From positions 214,874 through 278,873 of the forward strand of contig JAQWZF010000021.1 in assembly GCA_029253585.1 (NCBI GenBank): a stretch of 64,000 bases of DNA, given 5' to 3'. The translations under genes and the position numbers were made by a program. Source of the DNA: Gammaproteobacteria bacterium. GTDB lineage: Bacteria; Pseudomonadota; Gammaproteobacteria; Pseudomonadales; Pseudohongiellaceae. Numbering within the stretch: the stretch's first letter is position 1; each line of letters opens with the position of its first letter. Under the pieces are notes generated by a model. That model did not search any database and was not told the DNA's origin. It saw only the letters and a program-made list of their open reading frames with translations. Shown one piece after another: positions 8,817-18,349 of the stretch.

Positions 8817-9965
8817 TCAGTTTGCTGATATTTTGACCTCTGAGCTGGAGGGCTGTGCAGGCTCTATATACCTGCGGCGTCGCAGCAGAAAGGGTCGCTC
8901 CACACAGAAATAGGTGATCGTTCCTAGCAGCAGAACCAGGGGCAGCATCAACACGAAGCTATTGAGAATAGCACTTGCCACCGGGTTGCTCAGATGCAGC
9001 AGACTATCCCAATCGTGGCGCAGGAAGTAGTCCAGCACCACATAGTGGCCCATGTAGATGGAGTAGCTGATGGTGCCAACTGCAACCAATATTTTGTCTA
9101 TTGAACGATGAAAATGCCTTGCGATGGACAGATATCCCATCAAAAAGACCGCCCAGACCGCGGCCTCCAACGTTGGCCAGAAGATCCAGAGATAGTTATT
9201 CGCCCCGCCGCCACCAAGCTGATTAAATCCGAAAAGCAGCATTAGCACCAAACCGGTCCCTGCGATCGCAACAGAGTCCAGGTGCTTCCCTGCCACAAAA
9301 TAATGTCGATAGTAGATACCCGCCAGCATACCTATCAAGAACTGATCGAGGCGGCCCACGATAGTCCAATAGCTCAACACCCGCATGTCGGCACCCACAA
9401 CAAAGGCTTCCGTTCGCAGGACTAGCAGAGCGAGTATTAACGCAAGCAGCACCTTCCATCCCCACTTCTGCACAGAGATTAATAATAATGGAAACAGCAG
9501 ATAGAAGTGCCACTCTACAGCTATAGACCAGAAAACAAAGGTAAACGCACCGCCATTGATGGCGGTATCGCTATTTGCCATGAAGAAGACAGACTGCAAT
9601 AGCCCGAGAAGATTAAAATTCTCTGTATTGAATCCTATGCCCAGGCTAAGGAAGAAGAGAAACAGAGGATAGGTTCGAAGCAGTCGGTTCCGATAGAAGC
9701 CTACATAGCTCAACTTCTTGTGCAACGAACCCACGGTAAAGACAAAGCCACTGAGCAGGAAGAAGAGCGAAACCGCCGTGTGCCCCTCGATAATGAGCGC
9801 AGTGAATGGATTGCCCGCTACGACCCAATTCGCGGGATCGTAGGGAGCGGCATAGATGAGCTTATGGGAGACGAGGTGCGAGCTGTGAAAGAACAGCACA
9901 AGGACTGCGGCAAAGCCTCGAAGATGGTCGAGTGCGGGAATGTATCCAAAATTAGTACTCTTCAT
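8817..9965 (-). CDS. Acyltransferase 3 (OafA/YrhL-like) integral membrane protein
   Basis: A 382-residue membrane protein with about ten hydrophobic helices. The N-terminal LDHLRGFAAVLVLFFHSSH segment carries the Arg and His that mark the acyltransferase-3 family. Members transfer acetyl, succinyl or other acyl groups across the inner membrane to surface sugars such as O-antigen or peptidoglycan, or to secreted glycans. The acceptor cannot be told. The C-terminus ends in a basic LRRRR patch and a short polar tail with no SGNH domain attached, so this is a stand-alone membrane acyltransferase. It is transcribed away from the desaturase-type gene at 10141 with a 175-base divergent intergenic region. 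Confidence 0.88.
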   Translation of the reverse strand: MKSTNFGYIPALDHLRGFAAVLVLFFHSSHLVSHKLIYAAPYDPANWVVAGNPFTALIIEGHTAVSLFFLLSGFVFTVGSLHKKLSYVGFYRNRLLRTYPLFLFFLSLGIGFNTENFNLLGLLQSVFFMANSDTAINGGAFTFVFWSIAVEWHFYLLFPLLLISVQKWGWKVLLALILALLVLRTEAFVVGADMRVLSYWTIVGRLDQFLIGMLAGIYYRHYFVAGKHLDSVAIAGTGLVLMLLFGFNQLGGGGANNYLWIFWPTLEAAVWAVFLMGYLSIARHFHRSIDKILVAVGTISYSIYMGHYVVLDYFLRHDWDSLLHLSNPVASAILNSFVLMLPLVLLLGTITYFCVERPFLLRRRRYIEPAQPSSSEVKISAN

Positions 9966-10140
9966 ACAGCTTGCAATCGGCTAAAACAGGGGATAATGAA
10001 GCATACTAACTTAGCACGATATTTGCTAAGGTATGCGGTTGAATAGTAAACTTTATGGCGTATCTTCTCGCCATTTGAAGTCTATCGCTGGGCGGCGATA
10101 AGCCGCTAAAATAGCAACCTATAGATAAGCCAGAATCAGC

Positions 10141-11004
10141 ATGTTGACACCGGTAATTCAAGAATGGCTACAAATGCTCTCGCTCTACGGCTGGATCTGG
10201 ATAATTCCGATCGTCGAGCGTCTGCTGCCTCTGAATAAGCAGCCCTTTATTCGGCCGGGCATGATCAACGATCTGCTACACACCTATCACCGCCTCCATT
10301 TACACAGCATGATCAATGCAGCCTTCGTCGCCTGGCTCGTTACCTATGCACAGCAGCATGCAGGACAAGGCGCCTACCTGCAGGGAGCGCTAGCTGATGC
10401 GCATTGGGGGTGGAGCTTTTTCGCCCTCTTGCTCATGGGACATATCACTTTTTATGTGGCGCATTATTACTCACATAAGATCCCCCTGCTCTGGCAGTTT
10501 CATCGTGTCCATCATAGCTCAGTAACCTTGGACTCTGTTTCAACGAGCCGCTTCCATGTCATTGACAAGGCCCTCTTCGCTGCTCCCTATTTGATGCTGG
10601 TCACGTATTTTCAACCAGACCCTGCATTGATCTTTCTATACATCTCATTCCGCGACTTCTGGGGCCGATATGGCCATGGCAACATCAAAGATGCCCATTG
10701 GCTTGGCTATATCCTGAGCAACCCCAAGTTTCATCGCTGGCATCATTCGAACCACCCAGAAACCATCGATAAAAATTTTTCCGGCGAACTTAATTTCATG
10801 GACTATATGTTCGGCACGGCCTACTACCCAAGGGAAGGTATTCCTGACAATTTCGGCGAGGTCGAGTACAGCAATAATATTATTGTTCAACATTACCGTC
10901 CCTTCGTTGATATCTATAATATTGCCAAGAAAGATGGCGTTATGGCCCTACTGAGAAAGCCCAAATCACCTAGCCCACAGAATTATCAGACAGCACAAGA
11001 GTAA
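10141..11004 (+). CDS. Sterol desaturase / fatty-acid hydroxylase superfamily membrane protein
   Basis: A 287-residue membrane-bound di-iron oxygenase. The three histidine clusters are present: HX3H at His108-His112, HX2HH at His121-His125 and HX2HH at His198-His202. A further His179 lies in a GHGN segment. Hydrophobic helices flank the clusters, as expected for an enzyme whose active site faces the cytosol. Bacterial members hydroxylate or desaturate fatty acids, carotenoids, hopanoids or sterols; no neighbour identifies the substrate. The ATG is clear, and the gene ends only 7 bases before pgi, so the two are probably co-transcribed, although no functional link is obvious. Confidence 0.88.
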   Translation: MLTPVIQEWLQMLSLYGWIWIIPIVERLLPLNKQPFIRPGMINDLLHTYHRLHLHSMINAAFVAWLVTYAQQHAGQGAYLQGALADAHWGWSFFALLLMGHITFYVAHYYSHKIPLLWQFHRVHHSSVTLDSVSTSRFHVIDKALFAAPYLMLVTYFQPDPALIFLYISFRDFWGRYGHGNIKDAHWLGYILSNPKFHRWHHSNHPETIDKNFSGELNFMDYMFGTAYYPREGIPDNFGEVEYSNNIIVQHYRPFVDIYNIAKKDGVMALLRKPKSPSPQNYQTAQE

Positions 11005-11011
11005 ACACCCC

Positions 11012-12589
11012 GTGGATAGCCCAAACGATAGCGCTGCCTGGAAGGCTTTAGAGAAACACAGCGAAGATTTCAAAGGCACAGGCTTTCGTCTACGCGATCT
11101 ATTCGATGCCGACAGCGACCGATTTCGTGAGTATTCACTCTCCCACGAAGGCCTTCTGCTCGATTATTCAAAGAACTTCTTAAATAGCGAAACTATTCGA
11201 CTATTACTCGAGCTGGCTGAGCAGAGACAACTCACCAGCGCAATCGATTCGATGTTCAGTGGTGAGAAGGTAAACACGACTGAGCACCGGGCTGCTCTTC
11301 ACGTCGCGCTGCGCGACCCATCAGGCGCGTCGAGCCATCCGGAGGTCTCTGAGACCCTTGACCGTATCGAGCAACTAGTAGTCGATGTGCACGGCGAAAC
11401 GTGGCTGGGTTATGCTGGCGACACCATCTCGGATATCGTCAACCTGGGCATAGGCGGCTCTGATCTTGGCCCAGCGATGGTCTGTGATGCGCTCAGTCCA
11501 TTCGCGAGCACTAATCTGAACGTGCACTTCGTATCGAACGTCGACCCCTCCCATCTGCAAAACACGCTTAAGAAGCTGCGGCCAGAGACCACGCTCTTCG
11601 TCATTGCCTCCAAGTCTTTTTCGACGCTTGAGACCCTGAAGAACGCAGAGGCGGCGAGAGAATGGCTACTCCAGTGCGCGGATGCGCAGGCTACGAGCAA
11701 ACATTTTGTGGCTATAACGACGAACCTGAAAGCGGCGACAGAGTTCGGGATAGAGCAGCAGAACCTTTACCCGCTGTGGGACTGGGTCGGAGGCCGCTTT
11801 TCGTTGTGGTCGGCGATAGGGCTACCCATCGCGCTGGCACTGGGCATGGACGGATTCAGACAACTCCTTGCCGGTGCTCATGCCATGGACGAGCATTTCA
11901 GAACGGCTCCGCTCGAGCGGAATATCCCCGTCATTACTGCCCTGATTAATTTCTGGTATAGAGAATTCTTCGACGCTCACAGCACCGCCGTAGTGCCTTA
12001 CAGTCAACGCCTCAATCTACTCCCCTCTTTCCTGCAGCAGCTGTGCATGGAGAGTCTTGGCAAGAGTGTAGATCTGCAGGGTAAGCCGGTGAACTACAAT
12101 ACCGGCGATATCATCTGGGGAACCGCCGGCACCAACGGACAGCACTCCTACTTCCAACTACTGCACCAGGGCACCGAATGCATTCCTGTTGATTTCATTG
12201 CTGCCGCCAGAAACGATGCGCCCGAAGACAGCGATGCGCATCAGCACTTGCTCGCCAACTGCCTTAGCCAGAGCCTCGCGTTGATGGAAGGAAAGCAAGA
12301 TACCGACTCCCCGCATAAACTAGTTGCAGGCAACAAGCCGAGCAATACGATGCTAATAGAGGAGTTAAACCCACATAATCTCGGCATGCTACTCGCGCTG
12401 TATGAGCACAAAGTGTATACACTGAGCGTGCTTTGGAATATCAATGCCTTCGACCAGTGGGGCGTGGAACTGGGGAAAAAACTCTCAACACAGGTCTTTA
12501 GCGCAATGTCTTCCGAACCAGACGCGACCCATCTCGATGCCTCCACCCAAGGACTCATCCAGACATTACAGCAGTGGCGAAGTAACTAG
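11012..12589 (+). CDS. pgi: Glucose-6-phosphate isomerase
   Basis: A 525-residue cytosolic enzyme interconverting glucose-6-phosphate and fructose-6-phosphate. The SIS-domain core contains the family patterns LGIGGSDLGPAM, DWVGGRFSLWSAIG and GTECIPVDFIA, and the C-terminal YEHKVYTLSVLWNINAFDQW signature. The catalytic Glu (in QGTE), His (in HSYFQLLH) and Lys (in GVELGK) are therefore all present. The start is GTG at 11012, 7 bases after the upstream stop; no better start restores the conserved N-terminus. It supplies fructose-6-phosphate, which feeds the mannose branch encoded at 13.8-17.6 kb. Confidence 0.96.
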   Translation: MDSPNDSAAWKALEKHSEDFKGTGFRLRDLFDADSDRFREYSLSHEGLLLDYSKNFLNSETIRLLLELAEQRQLTSAIDSMFSGEKVNTTEHRAALHVALRDPSGASSHPEVSETLDRIEQLVVDVHGETWLGYAGDTISDIVNLGIGGSDLGPAMVCDALSPFASTNLNVHFVSNVDPSHLQNTLKKLRPETTLFVIASKSFSTLETLKNAEAAREWLLQCADAQATSKHFVAITTNLKAATEFGIEQQNLYPLWDWVGGRFSLWSAIGLPIALALGMDGFRQLLAGAHAMDEHFRTAPLERNIPVITALINFWYREFFDAHSTAVVPYSQRLNLLPSFLQQLCMESLGKSVDLQGKPVNYNTGDIIWGTAGTNGQHSYFQLLHQGTECIPVDFIAAARNDAPEDSDAHQHLLANCLSQSLALMEGKQDTDSPHKLVAGNKPSNTMLIEELNPHNLGMLLALYEHKVYTLSVLWNINAFDQWGVELGKKLSTQVFSAMSSEPDATHLDASTQGLIQTLQQWRSN

Positions 12590-12600
12590 CCCATACTCTC

Positions 12601-12896
12601 TCAGACAAGCTCCACGGGTAGATAGTGTTCTACGGTGGAAAAGGATCGTAGAAGTGATGCAATAGCGTACGCCACTGCTGATATTCTTCAGAGCCGCGAA
12701 AACCCTCGGTGTGATCCTCTAGTGTCTCCCACTTAACGAGCAGCTGGTAGCGACCTTCTTGCTCAACACAATGCCGTAGCTCATGGGATATATACCCTTT
12801 CATGGGCCCGATTATTCTCTGCGCCTGAGCAAACGCCTTTTCGAATTCAGCCTCCATTCCCGATCTCACATCGAGTGTGGCTACCTCAAGAATCAT
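12601..12896 (-). pseudogene. ABM-domain protein with a 3' frameshift
   Basis: The minus-strand frame from 12896 encodes 88 residues of a typical small ABM monooxygenase-like protein: MILEVATLDV at the start, then KGYISHEL, LLVKWETLEDHTEGF and HHFYDPFP. It stops at 12630, but the expected C-terminus (TVEHYLPVELV, stop at 12601) reads directly on in another frame. One base appears to be missing near 12637-12643, where a run of T and C residues follows GATCC. The truncated product would lose only about ten residues, so it could still fold. It is therefore either a mildly damaged gene or a single-base sequence error. It converges on pgi, and no partner gene is evident. Confidence 0.7.
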
Positions 12897-13051
12897 AAAT
12901 ACCTAAGCCTCTATCAATGACGTCTCACGGAGATTCAGTCTTGCTCGCAGGAGAAAGCACTGCCACAGCCATATCGGGAGAGATCGGCCTGCCCGCACTC
13001 ACTTCCACTAGGAGCTTATCGGGATATTAGACGATGCGTAAAAACTCAATC

Positions 13052-13267
13052 TTAGGCAATATGACTTCCCACTTTCGCCTCAGCTTGAGTAGCTAGTGAC
13101 TCGCGGGGCGCGGCATAGCCTTGAACAGTCCCAAACCAGAAGGCCCCCTCGAACAATATACACAGCAACAGGAAGAAACCCATGTCATTCATGCTACCGA
13201 TAGAGCCGAAAATAAGCGCACAGGAAATCAGGAGGAAAAGAATCGATATTCGATATAATAGACGCAT
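13052..13267 (-). CDS. Small two-helix membrane protein
   Basis: A 71-residue protein of unknown function. Two hydrophobic segments (about residues 6-24 and 30-50) are joined by a short polar turn with GSMND, and a polar tail of about 20 residues follows. Its start overlaps the 3' end of the upstream broken kinase frame by 40 bases. It is not otherwise recognised. The 155 bases beyond its stop hold only a very short open frame of about 34 codons that I would not call a gene. Confidence 0.5.
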   Translation of the reverse strand: MRLLYRISILFLLISCALIFGSIGSMNDMGFFLLLCILFEGAFWFGTVQGYAAPRESLATQAEAKVGSHIA

Positions 13268-13776
13268 CGCGAGTCTCCAGCTTCGAGTTTGAGCGAGTGC
13301 TCATTCGAAAGTATACAGGTTTTCTTTCCAGAAAAGCGCTCATAGAAAGCCCTATGGGCAGCCAGAGAAAACACGTCGTCCCTGTTCTCATAGGCGGCGA
13401 TCCACTCCAGTAGCATCGCAAGATTGCTGTCCTGCGCCTCCTTCGACTCGCACTTGTGTGGTTCCCAGAGCCGGTTTTTGGCATTCTGCAGACACTGCTC
13501 GATAGGCGAGTTTAAAAACAGGAGCTCACTAGCTCGATCTTCAAGGACCTCCAACAGGTCTGTGTAGCAACCCTCGACGACTCAGGATTCATTAGCCTGA
13601 ACGAGTTCGTTTATCGCGATTGTTGTTTCTTCCAACGGTCTACGCCGGGGAGGCTGAGTAGGCAGCCAGGCAAGCGAGTCCAGGTCCAGGTGCCCCACTT
13701 ACAGCTTTTGCGCAAGCCTGGCGGCTAGCGTCGATTTGCCTGAAGCTGAATTACCGAACAATAGGATTTTGCTCAA
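13228..13776 (-). pseudogene. P-loop nucleoside kinase-like protein with two in-frame stops
   Basis: One continuous minus-strand frame of 183 codons reads from a TTG at 13776 to 13228 and encodes an adenylate-kinase-like P-loop protein. The Walker A motif GNSASGKST, the HLDLDSLAW segment, VVEGCYTDLLE, and the LLFLNSP / NRLWEPHKCESKEAQD region are all recognisable. Two nonsense codons interrupt it: TAA just after LAARLAQKL, and TGA where related proteins have Trp (the ES-W-VVEG position). No frameshift is needed to connect the parts. The family's substrate is uncertain; members resemble DNA-topology-modulating kinases. The surviving downstream frame (from 13554) cannot make a kinase because it lacks the P-loop. 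Confidence 0.8.
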
Positions 13777-13798
13777 ACCGCTACCTGCTGGAGTTGGC

Positions 13799-15148
13799 TC
13801 AGACCATAAACGCAAGAAGCTCGCTGGTTTTTTCCTTCATTAACGCCTCATTCCCACGGGATTCAACATTGAGTCGAACCACCGGCTCGGTATTCGACAT
13901 ACGAATATTAAACCGCCAGTTCTCGAAGTTCATACTCAAGCCATCGGTCTGATCCATGCTTTCGCAGGACTGAGAATAGCTGGACTTTATTTTCTCCAAC
14001 AAGGCTTTAGGCTCGGCTATTATTTTATTGATTTCACCGCTAGCGGGGAAGGCTAGCATTCTCTCATCCACCAATTCGGAAAGCTTCTTTCCGGTCTTCG
14101 ACATCAGACCGACAACCAACAACCAGGGCACCATGCCGCTGTCGCAGTAAAAGAAGTCTCTGAAGTAATGATGCGCACTCATTTCTCCGCCGTAGACTGC
14201 ATCTTCCTCGCGCATACGCTCCTTAATGAATGCGTGTCCAGTCTTACACTGAATCGCCTCGCCAGAGAACTCCTGTGCAATCTCAATAGTGTTCCAGGTC
14301 AACCGAGGGTCGTGAACAATCTTGCCTCCGGGTTCTGCCTCCAGGAAGCTCTGCGCCAGAAGGCCGACGATATAGTAACCTTCGATAAAACGACCGTTCT
14401 CATCGAAGAAGAAGCAACGATCGAAGTCCCCATCCCAGGCGATGCCCAGGTCGGCACCTGAGGAGTGAATAGCCTCAATAGTCGGGCCACGATTTTCCTC
14501 CAGCAGCGGATTGGGAACCCCGTTTGGAAATGTCCCGTCGGCCTCGTGATGAACTTTGATAAATTGAAAAGGCAGCATTGGCTCGATAGCATCTATCGTT
14601 GGCCCCGCTCCCCCATTACCCGCATTACAAACGATTTTAAACTCCCTCAGACTCTCTCTGTCGACGTAGCCGAACAGATGCGCAATATAGGCCGGCTGCG
14701 TGTCCTTGAAACTGATAGACCCGCATTCAAAGCAAGGCGTGAACTCGTTATTTTCCGCGAGACGCTTAATTTCCTTGAGGCCTGTATCGCCACTAATGGG
14801 TTTAGATGACTCGCGAACGAATTTCATGCCGTTGTAATCTGCAGGGTTATGACTAGCGGTGACGACAATGCCACCATCTACTTTCAGGTGAGAGGTGGCG
14901 AAGTACACCTCTTCGGTGCCGCATTGACCGATATTAACCACATCGGCGCCAGACTCTATCATGCCTCGGCTGAGGGCTGCGCAGAGCTCCTGACTACTGA
15001 GACGTATATCGTAACCGACTACCACTCGCTTAGGTTTTAGAAATTCCACATAGGCCCTACCAATTCTATAGGCGATATCGCTATTTAGTTGATCGGGAAC
15101 TCGACCCCTGACGTCATAGGGTTTGAAACAGGTGATTTCTTCAGTCAT
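13799..15148 (-). CDS. manB: Phosphomannomutase (ManB/CpsG type)
   Basis: A 449-residue alpha-D-phosphohexomutase that converts mannose-6-phosphate to mannose-1-phosphate for GDP-mannose. The catalytic phosphoserine is Ser99 in [13 protein letters not shown]. The magnesium loop DGDFDR has Asp239, Asp241 and Asp243. The sugar-binding GEMSAHHYF and the phosphate-binding [15 protein letters not shown] segments are present, so all four domains are complete. The sequence resembles E. coli CpsG more than the bifunctional AlgC. It clusters with manC and a broken galU on the same strand, as in exopolysaccharide or O-antigen precursor loci. Confidence 0.9.
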   Translation of the reverse strand: MTEEITCFKPYDVRGRVPDQLNSDIAYRIGRAYVEFLKPKRVVVGYDIRLSSQELCAALSRGMIESGADVVNIGQCGTEEVYFATSHLKVDGGIVVTASHNPADYNGMKFVRESSKPISGDTGLKEIKRLAENNEFTPCFECGSISFKDTQPAYIAHLFGYVDRESLREFKIVCNAGNGGAGPTIDAIEPMLPFQFIKVHHEADGTFPNGVPNPLLEENRGPTIEAIHSSGADLGIAWDGDFDRCFFFDENGRFIEGYYIVGLLAQSFLEAEPGGKIVHDPRLTWNTIEIAQEFSGEAIQCKTGHAFIKERMREEDAVYGGEMSAHHYFRDFFYCDSGMVPWLLVVGLMSKTGKKLSELVDERMLAFPASGEINKIIAEPKALLEKIKSSYSQSCESMDQTDGLSMNFENWRFNIRMSNTEPVVRLNVESRGNEALMKEKTSELLAFMV

Positions 15149-15240
15149 TTACTTAACTTCTTTTAACGAAATAGATTAGGCATATGCTCTGCTGTTTGCA
15201 TGTGCGCAGCACGAACAACTCGGGTTAGCGCCATTGGAAA

Positions 15241-16070
15241 TTATCCAGATTGCGACTGATAGGTAAAATGTGTGGCCTCGATAAACCATCGACACTGCCG
15301 CAATCAAAACGCCGCTCGGTAAATCGATAAGCTATCACCTTGCCCTGCTGAGCCTGTAATTGCAGGGCGTCTGTAATCTGCATTTCGCCATTCTTACCAG
15401 GAGGCGTGTTGCGAATAACATCAAATATGTCAGCGCTGAGGATATAACGACCTATAATCGCCAGATTACTCGGTGCATCCTCTGGCGCAGGCTTCTCTAT
15501 CATATTACGGACTCGGTAAATATTGTCTTCCTCTAGATCACCCTCGATAACACCGTAGCGATAGGTCTCATCTTCTGGCACCTCTTCAATGGCAACGATG
15601 CTGCATTGGTATTTTTCATAGAGCTTGACCATCTGCGTCAGCACACCATCACCCTCAGTTACACAGTAGTCGTCTGCCAATACCACAGCGAGGGTACGCG
15701 ACCTATCAGGGTCTCGCCGACGAGAATGGCGTGACCCAGCCCCTTCATCTCAACCTGGCGCGCGTGTGAAAATGTGCAGCGCTCCATGATATCCCGCGTA
15801 CTCTGCAGCAGCTCTTCCTTGTCGGAGCCCGCAATCTGATGTTCCAACTCATAGCTAACTAATATCGAAGTGATCTTCTATCGCACGCTTACCACGACCG
15901 GTCACAATAGCGATCCCGCTAATACCCGCATCCATAGCTTTCTCTACCCCGCACTGAATCAAGGGCTTGGTCACAATAGGCAGCACCTCTTTCGGCATCG
16001 AATTTGTGGCTGGCAAAAACCGCGTGCCATAGCCGGCAGCTGGAAATAGACATTTTTTAATAACAGACAT
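15241..16070 (-). pseudogene. galU: UTP-glucose-1-phosphate uridylyltransferase, broken by three frameshifts
   Basis: GalU makes UDP-glucose from UTP and glucose-1-phosphate. The frame opens at 16070 with the nucleotide-binding [21 protein letters not shown] and stops at 15855. A second frame resumes at YELEHQIAGSDKEEL after what looks like a 4-base insertion near 15853-15858. It shifts again between about 15685 and 15705, just before AVVLADDYCV. A third lesion near 15281-15286 displaces the conserved C-terminus: VDG-L-SRP is read where VDG-F-IEATHFTYQS is expected, and a corrected frame ends at 15241. Corrected length is about 275 residues, normal for the family. All fragments still look like close GalU relatives, so inactivation is recent, or the three indels are errors. 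As written, no full-length enzyme is possible. Confidence 0.85.
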
Positions 16071-16177
16071 GACTCGGTGGTTCCTTAAATGGGTATTTCT
16101 GTAAATTTAAGAAGGCTAGTAGTCTAGACCCACAGATCGAGCAAGCAATCTTGGCGGAGAATACTATTCAGCCCCGC

Positions 16178-17593
16178 CTAGACTCTATCGTAGCGATCTT
16201 CGAAGCGGACAATATCGTCCTCACCCAGATACTCACCTATTTGAACCTCAATGATCTCTATTGCCGCATCGCTGTTATTGATAAGCCTATGTTTGCTGCC
16301 AATGGGTATGTAGGTAGATTCGCCGGGCTGCAGCTCAAACTCTTTGTCATCACAGGTAACCAGTGCCACACCCTTGAGCGCAATCCAATGTTCTGCCCTC
16401 TTATAGTGCAATTGCAGGGAGAGAGATGCCCCAGCATTGACCACTATGTGCTTCACCTGATACCCGGGCCTGCAGCTTAGAGACTCGTAAGAACCCCAAG
16501 GGCGATAGACCAGCCTGTGTAACATGCCTTCTTCCCGCCCTTGGTTTTGCAACTGTTGTACCAAGTGCTTTACCGACTGCACATTCGATCGCTGGGTTAC
16601 CAGCACGGCATCCGCCGTTTCCACAACAACGACATCTTTTACTCCGGCGACGGCGACGAGGCGAGACTGCGCCTGGATGTAGCTATCTTGCACATCGGCA
16701 GTGAGCACGTCACCCGACAGCGCATTTCCCTGCGCGTCCTTATCCTGCACTTCCCATATCGCATCCCAAGCCCCCAGGTCATTCCAACCGGCATCCAGAG
16801 GAATAACCACGGCAGAATCTGTCTTCTCCATTACCGCATAGTCGATAGAATCACTGCGGCAACTGGCAAAGATAGCCTCGGGGATATGCCGAAAATCCTC
16901 TCCCTGCTCCAGCTTGCCATAGGCTTCATGACAGCATTCGAAAATATCCGGAGCACGCCGTTTCAACTCATTGAGGTAGGTAGAAGCCGAAAACAGAAAC
17001 ATGCCACTATTCCAATAATAGTTGCCGCTATCCAAATAGGTCTGCGCCGTCGCCCGATTCGGTTTCTCCACGAATTGCTTTACCGAAAAACCGTCGGCAC
17101 CTTCGAGACTTTCTCCCTTCTGAATATAGCCGTAACCACCTTTTGGGGCACTTGGCACTATTCCGAAGGTGACTAACTTATTCTGTTGGGCTGACTGAAG
17201 CGCCGCGGCGATCACCTGAACAAACTTTGCCTCGTCCTGAATGACATGGTCTGCGGGCAGAACCAAAAGATAGGGGTCGGCATGATCTTGCTGAGCCAGA
17301 AGGGCCGCAAGCGCGACCGCGGGAGCCGTATTTCTGCCAACAGGTTCCAATAGAATATCAGCTTGTTCTTTACCTAGCTGTCTCAATTGTTCGGCCACAA
17401 GGAATCGGTGATCGTTATTGCAAACAGCTATGGGGTCTTCGATGCCCGGCACACGATCAAGGCGCGACAGGGTATTCTGAAACAGGGAGCCGTGCATGTT
17501 AGGAAAATCGATAAATTGCTTGGGTAGCATAGATCGAGACACCGGCCAGAGGCGCGAACCCACACCACCGGCGAGAATAACGGGAATTAACAT
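16178..17593 (-). CDS. manC: Mannose-1-phosphate guanylyltransferase / mannose-6-phosphate isomerase (bifunctional)
   Basis: A 471-residue type II bifunctional enzyme. The N-terminal GDP-mannose pyrophosphorylase domain has GGVGSRLWPVSRSMLPKQF and the VEKP sugar-binding motif. The C-terminal cupin-fold phosphomannose isomerase domain has RPWGSYESL, metal-binding LQLHYKRAEHW and PIGSKHRLIN. The frame could start at 17641, but the ATG at 17593 gives the family's standard MLIPVILAGG beginning. With manB it makes GDP-mannose for surface polysaccharide. It is intact, unlike the neighbouring galU. Confidence 0.93.
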   Translation of the reverse strand: MLIPVILAGGVGSRLWPVSRSMLPKQFIDFPNMHGSLFQNTLSRLDRVPGIEDPIAVCNNDHRFLVAEQLRQLGKEQADILLEPVGRNTAPAVALAALLAQQDHADPYLLVLPADHVIQDEAKFVQVIAAALQSAQQNKLVTFGIVPSAPKGGYGYIQKGESLEGADGFSVKQFVEKPNRATAQTYLDSGNYYWNSGMFLFSASTYLNELKRRAPDIFECCHEAYGKLEQGEDFRHIPEAIFASCRSDSIDYAVMEKTDSAVVIPLDAGWNDLGAWDAIWEVQDKDAQGNALSGDVLTADVQDSYIQAQSRLVAVAGVKDVVVVETADAVLVTQRSNVQSVKHLVQQLQNQGREEGMLHRLVYRPWGSYESLSCRPGYQVKHIVVNAGASLSLQLHYKRAEHWIALKGVALVTCDDKEFELQPGESTYIPIGSKHRLINNSDAAIEIIEVQIGEYLGEDDIVRFEDRYDRV

Positions 17594-17770
17594 AGAGCCT
17601 GCTACCTTGTGACTTCTAAAAAACGAACGCCATAGTAGCAAAATATCGCTTACTTTAATAAACAGAAGCTATTCAAGGGCCTGTCCCAAATTTATGATCG
17701 ATTATTTGTCCCCAGCACGATAACATCGCAACCTTTACATAAGCGCCCCTTAAAGGGTTTTGGCTAACTC

Positions 17771-18307
17771 ATGACTCAAGAAGAACAAAGCTTCGTTCCC
17801 AAAAATTCCTATAATTTTGAAGAATTGGTAAATTGCGGCTATGGTCGCCTATTCGGCCCTGGTAACGCCAAATTGCCGATAGACAATATGCTGATGCTCG
17901 ATCGCATAGTCGAAATCAATAGCGATAGCGGTGAGCACGGGCGAGGACAAATAATTGCTGAGCTGGACATAAACCCCGATCTCTGGTTTTTCGATTGCCA
18001 CTTTCCTGGAGACCCGGTTATGCCCGGATGTCTGGGCCTGGATGCCTTGTGGCAGCTATTGGGGTTCTTCCTTGGCTGGAGCGGACACCCCGGAAAGGGT
18101 CGGGCATTAGGCGCAGGAGAAGTAAAATTTACCGGTGAGATTTTGCCAACCTCGAAGAAAGTAGTCTATGAGCTGTCGATTAGCCGGCTAATCAATAGAA
18201 GCCTGGTTATGGGCATCGCAGATGGACAGGTATCTGTAGACGGTAAAACAATCTATACCACCAAGACTTTGAAAGTCGGTCTGTTTACGCCGGACAATGC
18301 ATTCTAG
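17771..18307 (+). CDS. fabA: 3-hydroxydecanoyl-ACP dehydratase/isomerase
   Basis: A 178-residue hotdog-fold dehydratase of the anaerobic unsaturated fatty-acid pathway. It dehydrates 3-hydroxydecanoyl-ACP and isomerises trans-2 to cis-3-decenoyl-ACP. The active-site His77 is in [11 protein letters not shown] and Asp91 is in [10 protein letters not shown], matching the E. coli His70/Asp84 pair. Length is normal for FabA. It is followed 42 bases downstream by fabB, its usual operon partner. Together they set the unsaturated:saturated ratio of membrane lipids. The upstream 129 bases are divergent from manC and should hold the promoter, possibly a FabR/FadR-like target, though I cannot identify an operator. 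Confidence 0.96.
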   Translation: MTQEEQSFVPKNSYNFEELVNCGYGRLFGPGNAKLPIDNMLMLDRIVEINSDSGEHGRGQIIAELDINPDLWFFDCHFPGDPVMPGCLGLDALWQLLGFFLGWSGHPGKGRALGAGEVKFTGEILPTSKKVVYELSISRLINRSLVMGIADGQVSVDGKTIYTTKTLKVGLFTPDNAF

Positions 18308-18349
18308 TATGAGATGCACGAATTATTCGGTCTTGATTGAGGAATTCCT

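Noticed and set aside
12897..13051. A short minus-strand frame of about 34 codons
   Set aside because: Too short, no start signal and no recognised family.
13228..13776. The in-frame TGA in the P-loop kinase read as selenocysteine
   Set aside because: Relatives have Trp at that position, and a second stop (TAA) is also present; simple nonsense mutation is more likely.
16541..17176. A 211-residue + strand open frame
   Set aside because: It lies wholly within manC on the other strand; codon pattern fits only manC.
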